Source of the DNA: Brevibacterium permense
GTDB lineage: Bacteria; Actinomycetota; Actinomycetes; Actinomycetales; Brevibacteriaceae
Assembly (NCBI RefSeq): GCF_013280495.1
Contig: NZ_JABSSX010000004.1
Coordinates: forward strand, 124,001 to 188,000
Direction of reading: 5' to 3'
Length of the DNA: 64,000 nucleotides
The notes under the pieces are model-generated. The model was not told where the DNA came from and searched no databases. It saw only the letters and a program-made list of their open reading frames with translations. Every line of letters begins with the position of its first letter. The first letter of the stretch is position 1. Shown piece after piece: positions 49,590-57,735 of the stretch. A program made the translations under genes and the position numbers.

Positions 49590-50225
49590 ATGGAGACCAA
49601 CGCGCGAGCCGCGGAGCGGAGATTCCTTCGCCGTATTCGCAGGCTTTCGCGGTGGCAAGTGGCCTTTCTGCTGCCGAGCGCCGGATTGGTGGTCGCCGCA
49701 CTGCTCCACTTCGCGCATCGGGTGACCTCGGCGAGCTTCGAGGACTCCGGGGCCACCTCGGCGCTGTTCATGCTCTCATTGGCCATCGGCGCTCTGAGTG
49801 TCGCGGTGTTCCTCGGTGTGATGCTCACGTACGTGGCGACTCGGTTGGCCGAACTTTATCGATCGCCGTTCGCCGAACCCGGTCAAGATCGGTGGCCGCT
49901 GCGGCTCATCGCGGTCGGAGTCTTCGTACTGCCGCTCATGATGTTCGGCCAGTATTTTCAGTGGTACGCGGCGTCTGATGGTTTTGAGATCTGCCCGGAG
50001 TCCGTCAGCGGCAACGATGTGCTCGGATTCTCCGTCACCGCCGACTATCTCCCGCCGAGCCTGACCTGCTCAGGCGACACCGTCACCGGCCAGGAGTTCT
50101 CCGTGACACAGTACGGGTTCCCCTTCTACGGGTTCCTCGCCGGGCTGGTCCTGGCGGCGGCGGGGTTGGCCGTGCTCATCATCGTCAGGGTGCGGCCGCG
50201 GAGGCGAAAGTGCGCTGAGGTGTGA
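49590..50225 (+). CDS. Four-helix membrane protein, function unknown
   Basis: 211-aa protein with about four transmembrane segments (LLPSAGLVVAALLHFAHRV; FMLSLAIGALSVAVFLGVML; LIAVGVFVLPLMMFGQYF; YGFLAGLVLAAAGLAVLIIV) and basic ends (N-terminal RRFLRRIRRLSRW, C-terminal RVRPRRRK). An external loop between helices 3 and 4 has two cysteines (FEICPESVSG and SLTCSGDTV) that may form a disulfide. No family recognised. It converges with the hydroxyacid dehydrogenase gene (12 bp gap) and has no co-directional partner. Membership in an actinobacterial orphan family is likely. Confidence 0.75.
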   Translation: METNARAAERRFLRRIRRLSRWQVAFLLPSAGLVVAALLHFAHRVTSASFEDSGATSALFMLSLAIGALSVAVFLGVMLTYVATRLAELYRSPFAEPGQDRWPLRLIAVGVFVLPLMMFGQYFQWYAASDGFEICPESVSGNDVLGFSVTADYLPPSLTCSGDTVTGQEFSVTQYGFPFYGFLAGLVLAAAGLAVLIIVRVRPRRRKCAEV

Positions 50226-50237
50226 GGTCGGATTCGC

Positions 50238-51179
50238 TCAGACGATGAGCCCGGCCGGGTCTTTTCCGTCGAGCACATCGATGACGGCTTGGGCCGCGGC
50301 CAGGCCAGCACGTTCACGGGCCTCGACCGTCTGACCGGCCAGGTGTGAGGTGATCCAGACGTTGTCGAAGTTCCGCAGCGGGTTGTCTTTCGACATCGGT
50401 TCGGTCTCGAGCACGTCGAGGGCGGCACCGGCGATCTGACCGTGGTCGAGCGCGTCGACGAGAGCGGCCTCGTCGATGAGTGACCCGCGGGCGGTGTTGA
50501 TGAGGAACGCGGTGTCCTTCATCGCCGCGAATCGGTCGGCGCCGATGATCGGGGTGCCGGTCGCTCGGGCGTGGAGGGTGAGGTAGTCGGACGCCGCGAC
50601 GACGGTGTCGACCTCGGCGAATTCGATGCTCGGGGCCGCCTCGGCGTCGGGGTGGGAGGTGCCGACGATGACTTTCATACCCAGGGCCGCACCGATTGCG
50701 GCGATCGCTTTTCCGCTGGGACCGTAGCCGATGACGCCGAGGGTCTTGCCCCGCAGTTCCCTGCCGGCGGTGCGCGGCCACTGACCTGCGTTGGTGCCGG
50801 CGATGACGTCGCTCAAGTGTTTGGCGCAGTTGAGCATGAGGGCGAGCGTGAGCTCAGCGACGGCGTGGTGGTTGACGCCGGGGGTGTTGGCCACGTGGAT
50901 GCCGAACTCTTTGGCCGCGGCGGAGTCGACGGAATCGTACCCGACTCCGCTGCGGGCGACGATCCGGAGGTCGACCGCCTCGGCGAGCATGTCACGGGTG
51001 ATCGGTTCGCTCGCAACGATGGCGCCGATCGCGCCTTTGAGGAGATTGCGCTGTTCATCCTCGGTGCGCGAACCGGCTGCCGGGGAGTAGACGGGGTCGA
51101 GTCCGTGTTCCCGCAGCAGCCGGTCGACGCTGTCGCCGGGGCCCAGGTAGTCGGTGGTGATGACGATGCGACGGCTCAT
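50238..51179 (-). CDS. D-3-phosphoglycerate-dehydrogenase-like 2-hydroxyacid dehydrogenase
   Basis: 313-aa NAD-dependent D-2-hydroxyacid dehydrogenase. Motifs: VARSGVGYDSVDSAAAKEFG, the Rossmann loop LGVIGYGPSGKAIAAIGAAL, the substrate arginine in INTARGSLIDEAALVDAL and a C-terminal catalytic histidine in WITSHLAGQTVEARERAG. It lacks the ACT/ASB regulatory domains of full-length SerA, so a biosynthetic serine role is less certain than a catabolic hydroxyacid role. ATG 51179 was chosen; longer frames up to 51413 are antisense of the flavoprotein gene. It lies 22 bp after the RclA-like gene and they may share a transcript. Confidence 0.9.
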   Translation of the reverse strand: MSRRIVITTDYLGPGDSVDRLLREHGLDPVYSPAAGSRTEDEQRNLLKGAIGAIVASEPITRDMLAEAVDLRIVARSGVGYDSVDSAAAKEFGIHVANTPGVNHHAVAELTLALMLNCAKHLSDVIAGTNAGQWPRTAGRELRGKTLGVIGYGPSGKAIAAIGAALGMKVIVGTSHPDAEAAPSIEFAEVDTVVAASDYLTLHARATGTPIIGADRFAAMKDTAFLINTARGSLIDEAALVDALDHGQIAGAALDVLETEPMSKDNPLRNFDNVWITSHLAGQTVEARERAGLAAAQAVIDVLDGKDPAGLIV

Positions 51180-51201
51180 GATGGTGAGCCTATCGCGTGC
51201 C

Positions 51202-52668
51202 TCACTTGAGTGCGCCGAGCACCTCGTTGAACGCCTCGGTGGCGGAGGGGTGGGTGTAGATCGTGTCGCGCAGCTCGGTCGCGGTGACGTCGTGGCGCAT
51301 GGCGAGCGCAACGGTGTTGATGACCTCCTGCGAGTGCACGTGGACGAGTGCCGCGCCGAGGATGAGGTCCGTCTTCGCGTCGACGACGAACTTGACGATT
51401 CCGCGCGGGTCACCTTCGATCTTCGCCCGCGGTGCGGCGGCGATATCGGCCTGCAGCTTGGCGCCGACCTTGATCTCGCAGCCTTCGTCGCGAGCGGCCT
51501 TCTCGGTCAGGCCGACGCGGGCGACGGGCGGGGTGAGGAACATCGTGTACGGCACGGACCCGCGGTCCTTCGTCGACCGTTTGCCCTCGCCGAGGAGCTG
51601 ATCGGCGAGGATCCGGTTATCGTCCAGCGAGATATAGGTGAACATCGGTCCACCGTCGACATCGCCGAACGCGTACACGCCTTCGGCGGAGCTGCGCAGG
51701 TACTCATCGGTGACGATGAACCCGCGGTCGTCGGTGTCGATGCCGGCCTGTTCCAATCCGAGCTCCGCGGTGGCGGGTTTGCGTCCGACGGCCAGGAGGA
51801 CCGCCTCGGCGTCGATGGTCCTGGTCTCTCCGCCCACCTCATAGGTCACGGTCGCGGCGTCAGCGCCGTCGTCGACAGCGGTGACGGAGGCGTCGTTGAC
51901 GATGGTGACTCCGTCGTCGGCGAGGGCCTGGGCGACCACCTCGGCGACGTCATCGTCCTCGTTGGCCAGCGGGCGGGGTCCGCGGTCGAGGACGGTGACC
52001 TGCGAGCCGAAGTGGGCGAACATCGATCCGAATTCGAGTCCGATGTAGCCGCCGCCGACGATGACGAGGCGATTCGGGAACGGGTCGACGTGCTGCAGGG
52101 ACTCGGAGTCGTGGATGCGGCCGCCGAGTTGGGCGCCGTCGATCGGTGGGATGTTCGCGACGGATCCGGTGTTGACGACGACGGTGTCGGCGGTGATCGT
52201 CATGGTGTCGGCGCCGCCGGTGACGCGGATTTCGCGTTCGCCGGTGAACTCGGCGCGGCCGCCCACCAGCAGCACCGAGTCGAGGTCGGCGAGCATCGAG
52301 TGGTTCTTCTTCCGCATCGCGCCGGTCAAGGTGTCGCGGCGTTTGACGGCCTTGGCGAAGTATTCGTCGGTGTCGTCATCGGCGCGTTTGTTCTCAGCAT
52401 CGTGGACGAGGATCTTCGTGGGGATGCAGGCGATGTTGATGCAGGAGCCGCCGATCATCATCTCCGACTGCTCGACGACGGCCACCTTCTTGCCGGCCCG
52501 AGCCATGGTGCCGGCCAGAGTCTTGCCGCCCTTGCCCCAGCCGATGACGAGGAGGTCCACGTGCTCCGTGCGGTCGGATCCGGTGGGGGTCGAGGAGGGA
52601 GTGGCTTCGGTCGAGGCTGTCGTGGTTTCGGGCGAGGTGGCTTGCTGTGTCACTGTCTCTGTGGTCAT
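51202..52668 (-). CDS. RclA-like FAD pyridine-nucleotide disulfide oxidoreductase
   Basis: 488-aa flavoprotein. After a Thr/Ser-rich 33-residue extension come the FAD-binding segment VIGWGKGGKTLAGTMARAG and the redox-active motif GGSCINIACIPTK (C76, C81), then LVIVGGGYIGLEFGSMFAHF for NAD(P) and a C-terminal dimer domain. The GWGKGGKTLA sequence and CINIxCIPTK resemble RclA, the hypochlorite/reactive-chlorine-protective enzyme that acts on Cu(II), more than lipoamide dehydrogenase. The long Thr-rich N-terminus is unusual; no strong alternative start closer to the fold was found. It is 22 bp before the hydroxyacid dehydrogenase gene and after a 29-bp perfect hairpin. Confidence 0.88.
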   Translation of the reverse strand: MTTETVTQQATSPETTTASTEATPSSTPTGSDRTEHVDLLVIGWGKGGKTLAGTMARAGKKVAVVEQSEMMIGGSCINIACIPTKILVHDAENKRADDDTDEYFAKAVKRRDTLTGAMRKKNHSMLADLDSVLLVGGRAEFTGEREIRVTGGADTMTITADTVVVNTGSVANIPPIDGAQLGGRIHDSESLQHVDPFPNRLVIVGGGYIGLEFGSMFAHFGSQVTVLDRGPRPLANEDDDVAEVVAQALADDGVTIVNDASVTAVDDGADAATVTYEVGGETRTIDAEAVLLAVGRKPATAELGLEQAGIDTDDRGFIVTDEYLRSSAEGVYAFGDVDGGPMFTYISLDDNRILADQLLGEGKRSTKDRGSVPYTMFLTPPVARVGLTEKAARDEGCEIKVGAKLQADIAAAPRAKIEGDPRGIVKFVVDAKTDLILGAALVHVHSQEVINTVALAMRHDVTATELRDTIYTHPSATEAFNEVLGALK

Positions 52669-52686
52669 GCTCTGTACTCGCCCCTT

Positions 52687-52750
52687 ATTACTACCCGACG
52701 GCGGCCCAGCAACCTGGCGCGAGGTTGCTGGGCCGCCGTCGGGTAGTAAT
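52687..52750. terminator. Perfect 29-bp inverted repeat between HpcH aldolase and RclA-like genes
   Basis: Arms 52687-52715 and 52722-52750 are exact reverse complements around the 6-nt loop GGCGCG, starting ATTACTACCCGACGGCGG. The arm reaches into the stop codon of the HpcH aldolase gene. A stem this long and perfect should end the leftward aldolase transcript. It is longer than usual for a terminator and may also be a mobile palindromic repeat. The RclA-like gene therefore likely has its own promoter in the short 18-bp remainder or inside the hairpin. Confidence 0.8.
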
Positions 52751-53508
52751 TAGGAGCGGGCGGTGGACAAGTCCTCTCGGAAGGCTCGGCCTGCCGCGCC
52801 CAGGTCGCCGCATGAGGTGATGAAGCGGAAGCCCTGTTCCCGACGCAACCGAGCCTCCTCGCCGTCGCCGCAGTGGATTCCCGGGACCACCCCGGCTGTG
52901 ACGGCAGCTGTGCGGATCCGTACGAGCGCCTCGGCGTGGGCCTCGTTGTGCTGGCCGGGCAGCGCACCGACGGCGAACGCGAGATCCGACGGGCCGACGT
53001 ACACCCCGTCGATTCCCGGCACGGCGCAGATGTCCTCGACCGCGGCCAGGCCCTCCTCGTTCTCGACCATGACGAACAGGAGCGGCCGCTCATCCCGAGT
53101 GTCCTGCACTGCGCCGTGCATGATCTCGGCTGTCGGTCCCCATGAACGGTCCCCGCCCCGCGAGGGATAGTCGAGCGCGGCCACCGCGGCCCGTGCCTCC
53201 TCGACCGAGGACACGAGCGGGACGATGATCGCCTCGACTCCGGCGTCGGCCAGCGCACCGATCTCCGTGAATCGGTTCGCCGCGACCCGCGCGGTCACGA
53301 GCGCGTCCCCGCTGGCGCGCACGGCATCGGTCAGCCGCAGCACATCGGTGGGCCGCACCAGCCCGTGCTGCAGGTCGAGGCAGACATAGTCGAATCCGGC
53401 CGCCGACCCGGCCTTCGCCAGCTCCGGACTCGTCGACATCATCCACAGTCCGTTGTAGATCTCCCCCGCGCGCAGACGGGCCCGATGGTTCTCAATCGCA
53501 GCAGTCAT
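52750..53508 (-). CDS. HpcH/HpaI-type aldolase (2-keto-3-deoxy acid aldolase)
   Basis: 252-aa class II pyruvate aldolase. Motifs: AGFDYVCLDLQHGLVRPTDV near residue 37, IIVPLVSSVEEARAAVAALD, then MVENEEGLAAVEDICAVPGI with the metal-ligand Glu and DGVYVGPSDLAFAVGA with the metal-ligand Asp. Such enzymes split 2-keto-3-deoxy acids, such as 4-hydroxy-2-oxoheptanedioate or keto-deoxy-rhamnonate, into pyruvate and an aldehyde. Start ATG at 53508. It is a lone gene on the minus strand, with a long hairpin immediately after its stop. A pathway partner is not evident, though the hydroxyacid dehydrogenase further left could act on related acids. Confidence 0.9.
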   Translation of the reverse strand: MTAAIENHRARLRAGEIYNGLWMMSTSPELAKAGSAAGFDYVCLDLQHGLVRPTDVLRLTDAVRASGDALVTARVAANRFTEIGALADAGVEAIIVPLVSSVEEARAAVAALDYPSRGGDRSWGPTAEIMHGAVQDTRDERPLLFVMVENEEGLAAVEDICAVPGIDGVYVGPSDLAFAVGALPGQHNEAHAEALVRIRTAAVTAGVVPGIHCGDGEEARLRREQGFRFITSCGDLGAAGRAFREDLSTARS

Positions 53509-53569
53509 GACTGCATAGAATCACGGAATCCCACCGCCCACCAGGGGCGCCCGATATCCGGATGAACCT

Positions 53570-53677
53570 CGCCGAGGCGGCCCATCCCTGCATACGAATC
53601 ATCGATCACTTCGCCGAGGCGGCCGTGGACATCCGTGCAAGCGATCCTCTCGCACGAAACGTCGTCCCGCCTCGGCG
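53570..53677. repeat. Three copies of CGCCGAGGCGG in a non-coding gap
   Basis: In the 211-bp gap 53509-53719 the 11-mer CGCCGAGGCGG occurs at 53570-53580 and 53612-53622 (plus) and at 53667-53677 (minus). Each copy has TC before it on its own strand (cTCGCC or tTCGCC). No gene or other element is recognised in this gap. Confidence 0.8.
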
Positions 53678-53719
53678 AATGGACGATGCGGGCGAGTCCT
53701 CAGCCGTCCTCGAGAAGCG

Positions 53720-54280
53720 TCACTCTGCAGGGCTGTCCTCGAGGAGGGGCCCGACGACTCGGTGTCGGGCGATGACGAAGGGGGCGCTGGACCCGACTTC
53801 GAGGAGTTCGAGGTCGAGGCGACGCGGCAGCAGCGGCCGCCCCTTGCCGAGGACCACCGGCGCGGTCCACGTGATGATTTCGTCGAGGAGTCCCTCGTCA
53901 GCGAACTGACCGGCGAGGTCGCCGCCTCCTATCACCCACAGGTCATGGTCGCCTGTGGCGGTGCACATTTCGAAGTAATGGTCGGAGACCGAGCCCTTCG
54001 CGAATCGGATGTCGGGAGTCTTCCCGTCCTTTCCTGCTTCGGGCAGGGAGAGTTTGCGGTGCGTCATCACCCACGCGGGAACCTCATAGGGCCACGGTCC
54101 GTCGAGATTGCGCAGCACCCATTCGTACGTCGTCGCGCCCATGACGATCGCGCCGACTCCGTCGATGAACCCGTCGTCCGGCGGTTCTTCGGTCTGGCGC
54201 AGCAGCCATTCGAGCGAGTCATTCGGGTCAGCGATGAACCCGTCGAGCGTGGTCGCGGTGTAGTAGACGGTGCGTGACAC
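53720..54280 (-). CDS. Dihydrofolate-reductase/RibD-C family protein
   Basis: 186-aa protein of the bacterial DHFR-like family: VYYTATTLDGFIADPNDSLE at the N-terminus, then GAIVMGATTYEWVLRN and DLWVIGGGDLAGQFADEGLL, which carries the NADPH-binding glycines. The fold is shared with RibD reductase; many members are of unknown substrate. The start is GTG 54280, with AGGAGGAG upstream at about 10 nt, a strong ribosome site. It is isolated on the minus strand, 127 bp from the GMC gene's end. Reduction of a pteridine- or pyrimidine-like compound is a guess only. Confidence 0.9.
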   Translation of the reverse strand: MSRTVYYTATTLDGFIADPNDSLEWLLRQTEEPPDDGFIDGVGAIVMGATTYEWVLRNLDGPWPYEVPAWVMTHRKLSLPEAGKDGKTPDIRFAKGSVSDHYFEMCTATGDHDLWVIGGGDLAGQFADEGLLDEIITWTAPVVLGKGRPLLPRRLDLELLEVGSSAPFVIARHRVVGPLLEDSPAE

Positions 54281-54407
54281 GAGCAGTCTCCTCCTGAGTC
54301 GGTCTCCTTTTCATCCTATTGGTCCGATGCTCTCTTGCAGCAGTTCGGCGTCGGTTCCGTCCGCTGACAGAACCGCCGCCGATCAATGCGACGGCATCCT
54401 GCCGCCC

Positions 54408-56033
54408 CTATACCTCCTGGGTCCGCAGCGCCTCGGCGATGTATTCGGCCTGCCGGATCGCGAGCGCCACGATTGTCAGGGTCGGATTCGCCGCGGCGCC
54501 GGTAGTGAAGACCGATCCGTCGGAGATGAAGAGGTTCTTCACGTCATGGGTGCGGCCCCATTTGTCGACGACGCCGTCTTCGGGACGTTCGCTCATCCGT
54601 GCGGTGCCGAGGTTGTGCGTCGACGGATAGGGCGGAGTGTGGTGGGAGGTCCGCGCACCGACCGCCTCGTAGACTCTCTGACCTGCGGCGTAGGCATGTT
54701 CGCGCATCGCCAGGTCATTGGCGTGATCGTCGTAGTGGACGTTCGGCACGGGCAGACCGTTCGTATCCTTGACCGTCGTATTCAGCGTCACCCGGTTACT
54801 CTCCTGCGGCATGTCCTCACCGACGATCCACATTCCCGCCGTGTTGAGATACCGGTCGAGCAGCGCCGCGAAGTCCGGTCCCCAGCCGCCGGGCTCGACG
54901 AAGGAGGCCATGAATGCCGGGCCCAGCGAGATCGTCTCCATGTAGTAGCCGCCGGAGAATCCACGGTCGGGATCGTGGATCGACTCGTCGGCGATGACTC
55001 CGGCCATCGTCTCCCCGCGATACATCCGCACCGGCTTCTCGAAGTGGCCCCACACGGTGCCGGTCAGGTGACGCATATAGTTCCGGCCCACGTGTCCGGA
55101 CGAGTTCGCCAACCCATCGGGGAAGGACGGTGTGCCGGAGAGGAGGAGCAGCCTCGGCGTCTCGATCGAGTTGCCGGCCACGCACACGATCTTCGCGGCC
55201 TGGCGGTGGAGGTTGCCGTCCTTGTCCAGGTAGAGCACGGCATCGGCCCGACCATTGGCATCGTGGGTGATCTGCACGGCCTGGGACTCGGGTCGCAGAT
55301 CGAGCAGCCCGGTGTCCGCCGCCCGCGGCAGCTCTCTGACCAGGGTCGACCATTTGGATCTGTTCTTATCGCCCTGGAAGTTGAAGCCGTCCTGGATGGA
55401 GGCGGGACGGCCGTCGTATTCTTCGGCGTTCGTGGCATACGGGCCGGTGGCGTAGAACTTGTAGCCAACTTCCTTCGCCCCTCCCGCGAAGACCTTGTAG
55501 TTGTTGTTCGCCGGCAGCGGCTTCCGGCCGTGGACATGGGTCGAGCCCATCGCCTTCTCGGCCCGGTCATAGTACGGGGCCAGCTCCTCGAGCGTGATCG
55601 GCCAATCGAGCAGGTTGGCGCCGTCGACGCGACCGTAGACGCTGCGGGCTTTGAACTCATGAGCCTTGAACCGCGGCGTCGCCCCCGACCAGTGGGTCGT
55701 CGTTCCGCCCACGGCCTTGACGATCCAGGCCGGCAGGTTCGGGAAGTCGCGGGCGATCCGCCACGATCCCGTCGTGGTCCGCGGATCGAGCCAGGCCATC
55801 TGGTTGAAGGCTTCCCATTCGTTGTTGACGTAGTCTTCGTTGCGCAGGTACGGCCCGGCTTCGAGGACGACGACGGGGATGCCCTTCGCGGTGAGTTCGT
55901 AGGCCAGCGTTCCGCCGCCGGCGCCGGATCCGACGATGACGACGGCCTCCTCGTCCGGGTCGACGCTGTATCCGGTCACACTGCGTCCGGCCTCGGCACC
56001 GGCACCGCGTCCTGTGTTCTCAGCGGTCATCAC
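54408..56033 (-). CDS. GMC-family FAD oxidoreductase (gluconate-dehydrogenase-like large subunit)
   Basis: 541-aa flavoenzyme of the glucose-methanol-choline type. The FAD motif VIVGSGAGGGTLAYELTAKG near residue 32 and GGTTTHWSGATPRFKAHEF are typical of the gluconate/sugar dehydrogenase subgroup. The C-terminal HNLGTARMSERPEDG contains the Asn/His pattern of the active site. No Tat signal is seen, so a cytoplasmic or otherwise secreted form is unclear. ATG 56033 overlaps the stop of the small-subunit gene by 4 bp, so the two subunits are translationally coupled. It would oxidise a sugar acid or alcohol, passing electrons to an unseen acceptor; no cytochrome c gene is adjacent. Confidence 0.92.
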   Translation of the reverse strand: MMTAENTGRGAGAEAGRSVTGYSVDPDEEAVVIVGSGAGGGTLAYELTAKGIPVVVLEAGPYLRNEDYVNNEWEAFNQMAWLDPRTTTGSWRIARDFPNLPAWIVKAVGGTTTHWSGATPRFKAHEFKARSVYGRVDGANLLDWPITLEELAPYYDRAEKAMGSTHVHGRKPLPANNNYKVFAGGAKEVGYKFYATGPYATNAEEYDGRPASIQDGFNFQGDKNRSKWSTLVRELPRAADTGLLDLRPESQAVQITHDANGRADAVLYLDKDGNLHRQAAKIVCVAGNSIETPRLLLLSGTPSFPDGLANSSGHVGRNYMRHLTGTVWGHFEKPVRMYRGETMAGVIADESIHDPDRGFSGGYYMETISLGPAFMASFVEPGGWGPDFAALLDRYLNTAGMWIVGEDMPQESNRVTLNTTVKDTNGLPVPNVHYDDHANDLAMREHAYAAGQRVYEAVGARTSHHTPPYPSTHNLGTARMSERPEDGVVDKWGRTHDVKNLFISDGSVFTTGAAANPTLTIVALAIRQAEYIAEALRTQEV

Positions 56034-56605
56034 TTCTTCACCTCTCCCATCTCGACGCTCTGCGGCGCGGGCTGATTGGTCGAATCGTCACCGGCGGCGC
56101 TGCCGCTGCCGACACGCATAGCCCCGTCACCGAGCTCGGGAATCGGCTCGTCCTCGGGGTAGATGATCCGCGGTTCTGGCAGCCAGTCGAGATCGTCGAA
56201 CCCGCGGTTGATGTAGCCGCCCTTGTCGAACGAAGGTCCTTCGTAGCCGAGCGTCTCCCACACTTCCGTATCGTCATAGAGGTTGAGCACTGCGGTGCGG
56301 CGGACGAAGCCGAAGAACTCGGTGGATTCGACCCGGCGCAGCACCTTGAGCGCGGAGTCGTCATCGAGTCCGCAGAAGTTCCCGTCGGAGAGCTGATCCA
56401 ACGACAGCAGCCCTTGGATGAGAGCCACGCGGAACCAGGTCTCCTCGTCGGCGGCGATGAGGATCTTCTCCGCGGTGCGCATATACGGCCCATCGGGGAA
56501 GTCTGCGTGCGGGAATGCCACGCGCAGCACTCGGATGAGGGTCTGCTTCGCCTCGTCCGTCATCTCCATCGCATTCAGCGATGGGTATTTTGCAGGGAAT
56601 ACCAT
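56030..56605 (-). CDS. Gluconate 2-dehydrogenase subunit 3 family protein
   Basis: 191-aa small subunit of gluconate-2-dehydrogenase-like complexes: TLIRVLRVAFPHADFPDGPY, WFRVALIQGLLSLDQLSDGN, then EFFGFVRRTAVLNLYDDTEV and WETLGYEGPSFDKGGYINRG. The usual Tat signal of this family is not present; residues 1-20 (VFPAKYPSLNAMEMTDEAKQ after the first Met) are hydrophilic. The start is ATG 56605, 7 nt after AAAGGAGC. It is first in the two-gene operon with the GMC dehydrogenase and overlaps it by 4 bp. The 246-bp gap to the divergent IclR gene holds the promoter and one CGCCGAGGCGG copy (56732-56742). Confidence 0.9.
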   Translation of the reverse strand: MVFPAKYPSLNAMEMTDEAKQTLIRVLRVAFPHADFPDGPYMRTAEKILIAADEETWFRVALIQGLLSLDQLSDGNFCGLDDDSALKVLRRVESTEFFGFVRRTAVLNLYDDTEVWETLGYEGPSFDKGGYINRGFDDLDWLPEPRIIYPEDEPIPELGDGAMRVGSGSAAGDDSTNQPAPQSVEMGEVKK

Positions 56606-56851
56606 CGGATGCTCCTTTGCTCCACTCGGCCGGCGGCATCGACGCACGCCCGCCACTGACCTGACACTAGCAACCTATGTGATCCGCAGCACCGTGGACT
56701 ATCCTCATTCTCACCACATGAAAAAGTCGATCGCCGAGGCGGCTCCACCGTTCCGCACCCACGACCGTTCCCGTCCCGGCGGGGACGGACCCGGTCCGGC
56801 GGCCGGGGCCGGATGCCCACCGCCGAGGCGATCGCACAGTCAGGAGACCGC
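56606..56851. promoter_or_regulatory. Divergent promoter region between the subunit-3 and IclR genes
   Basis: 246 bp with no supported gene, flanked by the starts of a leftward dehydrogenase operon and a rightward IclR gene. It contains CGCCGAGGCGG at 56732-56742 and a partial copy at 56820-56829. An IclR operator is expected here but none was resolved by eye. Confidence 0.45.
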
Positions 56852-57634
56852 GTGTCGAACAGTGCCGTGATCCAACGAACCTTCTCCGTCCTGGAGGCCG
56901 TCGCCGCTTCGGGCTGTGCGGCCGCGAAGACCGTGGCCACCCGCCTCGAGATCCCGCTGCCCACCGTCTACCGACTCCTCAACGAGCTCGCCGATTCCGG
57001 GTATCTCGTCTACCTCAAGGACACCAAGCGCTTCGAGCTCGGCCCGAAATGCTTCGAACTCGGGCTGTCGTTCCAGCAGCGCCTCGTCGCTCCGCATCCG
57101 ATTCGGCAGATCACCGATCAGCTCCACCGGTCACTGGGCACTGCTGCCTATTTCGCGATCTACCGCGGCTCGGACATCATCCTCACCTACTGCTCCGACT
57201 GCGAGAAGCACCCCCGTCTGCGGCCTCTGCGCTTCGGTTTCCACGAGGCGGCGCACGCCACCGCTTTCGGCAAGATCCTCCTGGCCGGAATGCCCGAACC
57301 GCAGCGCACCGACTACCTCGAGGCGCGCGGAATGCAGGTGCTCACCCCGCAGACGATGATCAGTCGGGAGGCCCTCGACCCCCACCTTGCCGAGGTGGCC
57401 ACCCGCGGAATCGCCTGGGAGCACGAGGAGTTCCTGCCCCGTCAGACCTGCGCGGCCGTGCCGGTGCGCAATGGCACGGGAATGCAGGTCGGAGCGATGG
57501 CGATCAGCACGCCTTCATCGAAGATGGTGGGGCGGGCGAAGGAGGTCGAATCGACCCTGCGTGAACATGCGGGCCTGGCGTCGAGCTACCTGCGCGGCGG
57601 GTCGGTCACCGTCCCCGTCGCCGAACACGCCTGA
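56852..57634 (+). CDS. IclR-family regulator of the GMC dehydrogenase locus
   Basis: 260-aa IclR regulator: winged helix at about 5-70 (VIQRTFSVLEAVAASGCAAA, KTVATRLEIPLPTVYRLLNE, wing KDTKRFELGPKCFELGLSF), then the IclR effector domain (about 90-250, HATAFGKILLAGMPEPQRT and GTGMQVGAMAISTPSSKMVG). GTG 56852 was chosen because AGGAG lies 5 nt upstream; an in-frame ATG at 56813 has no such site. It is divergent from the GMC/subunit-3 operon and followed by SDR and monooxygenase genes in the same direction, making it the likely regulator of one or both. The effector is unknown. Confidence 0.92.
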   Translation: MSNSAVIQRTFSVLEAVAASGCAAAKTVATRLEIPLPTVYRLLNELADSGYLVYLKDTKRFELGPKCFELGLSFQQRLVAPHPIRQITDQLHRSLGTAAYFAIYRGSDIILTYCSDCEKHPRLRPLRFGFHEAAHATAFGKILLAGMPEPQRTDYLEARGMQVLTPQTMISREALDPHLAEVATRGIAWEHEEFLPRQTCAAVPVRNGTGMQVGAMAISTPSSKMVGRAKEVESTLREHAGLASSYLRGGSVTVPVAEHA

Positions 57635-57735
57635 CCCCCAGCTTTATCGCCAGATGAGAAGAACCGTGTCCTCCGGCTGCCGACTCTGCTGAGAATGATC
57701 GTGCTCGCTCACAGTTGAGAACTCAAGGAGGAGAA

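Noticed and set aside
54270-56075. Long plus-strand open frame opposite the GMC dehydrogenase
   Set aside because: Antisense artefact; the minus-strand GMC frame has FAD and active-site motifs.
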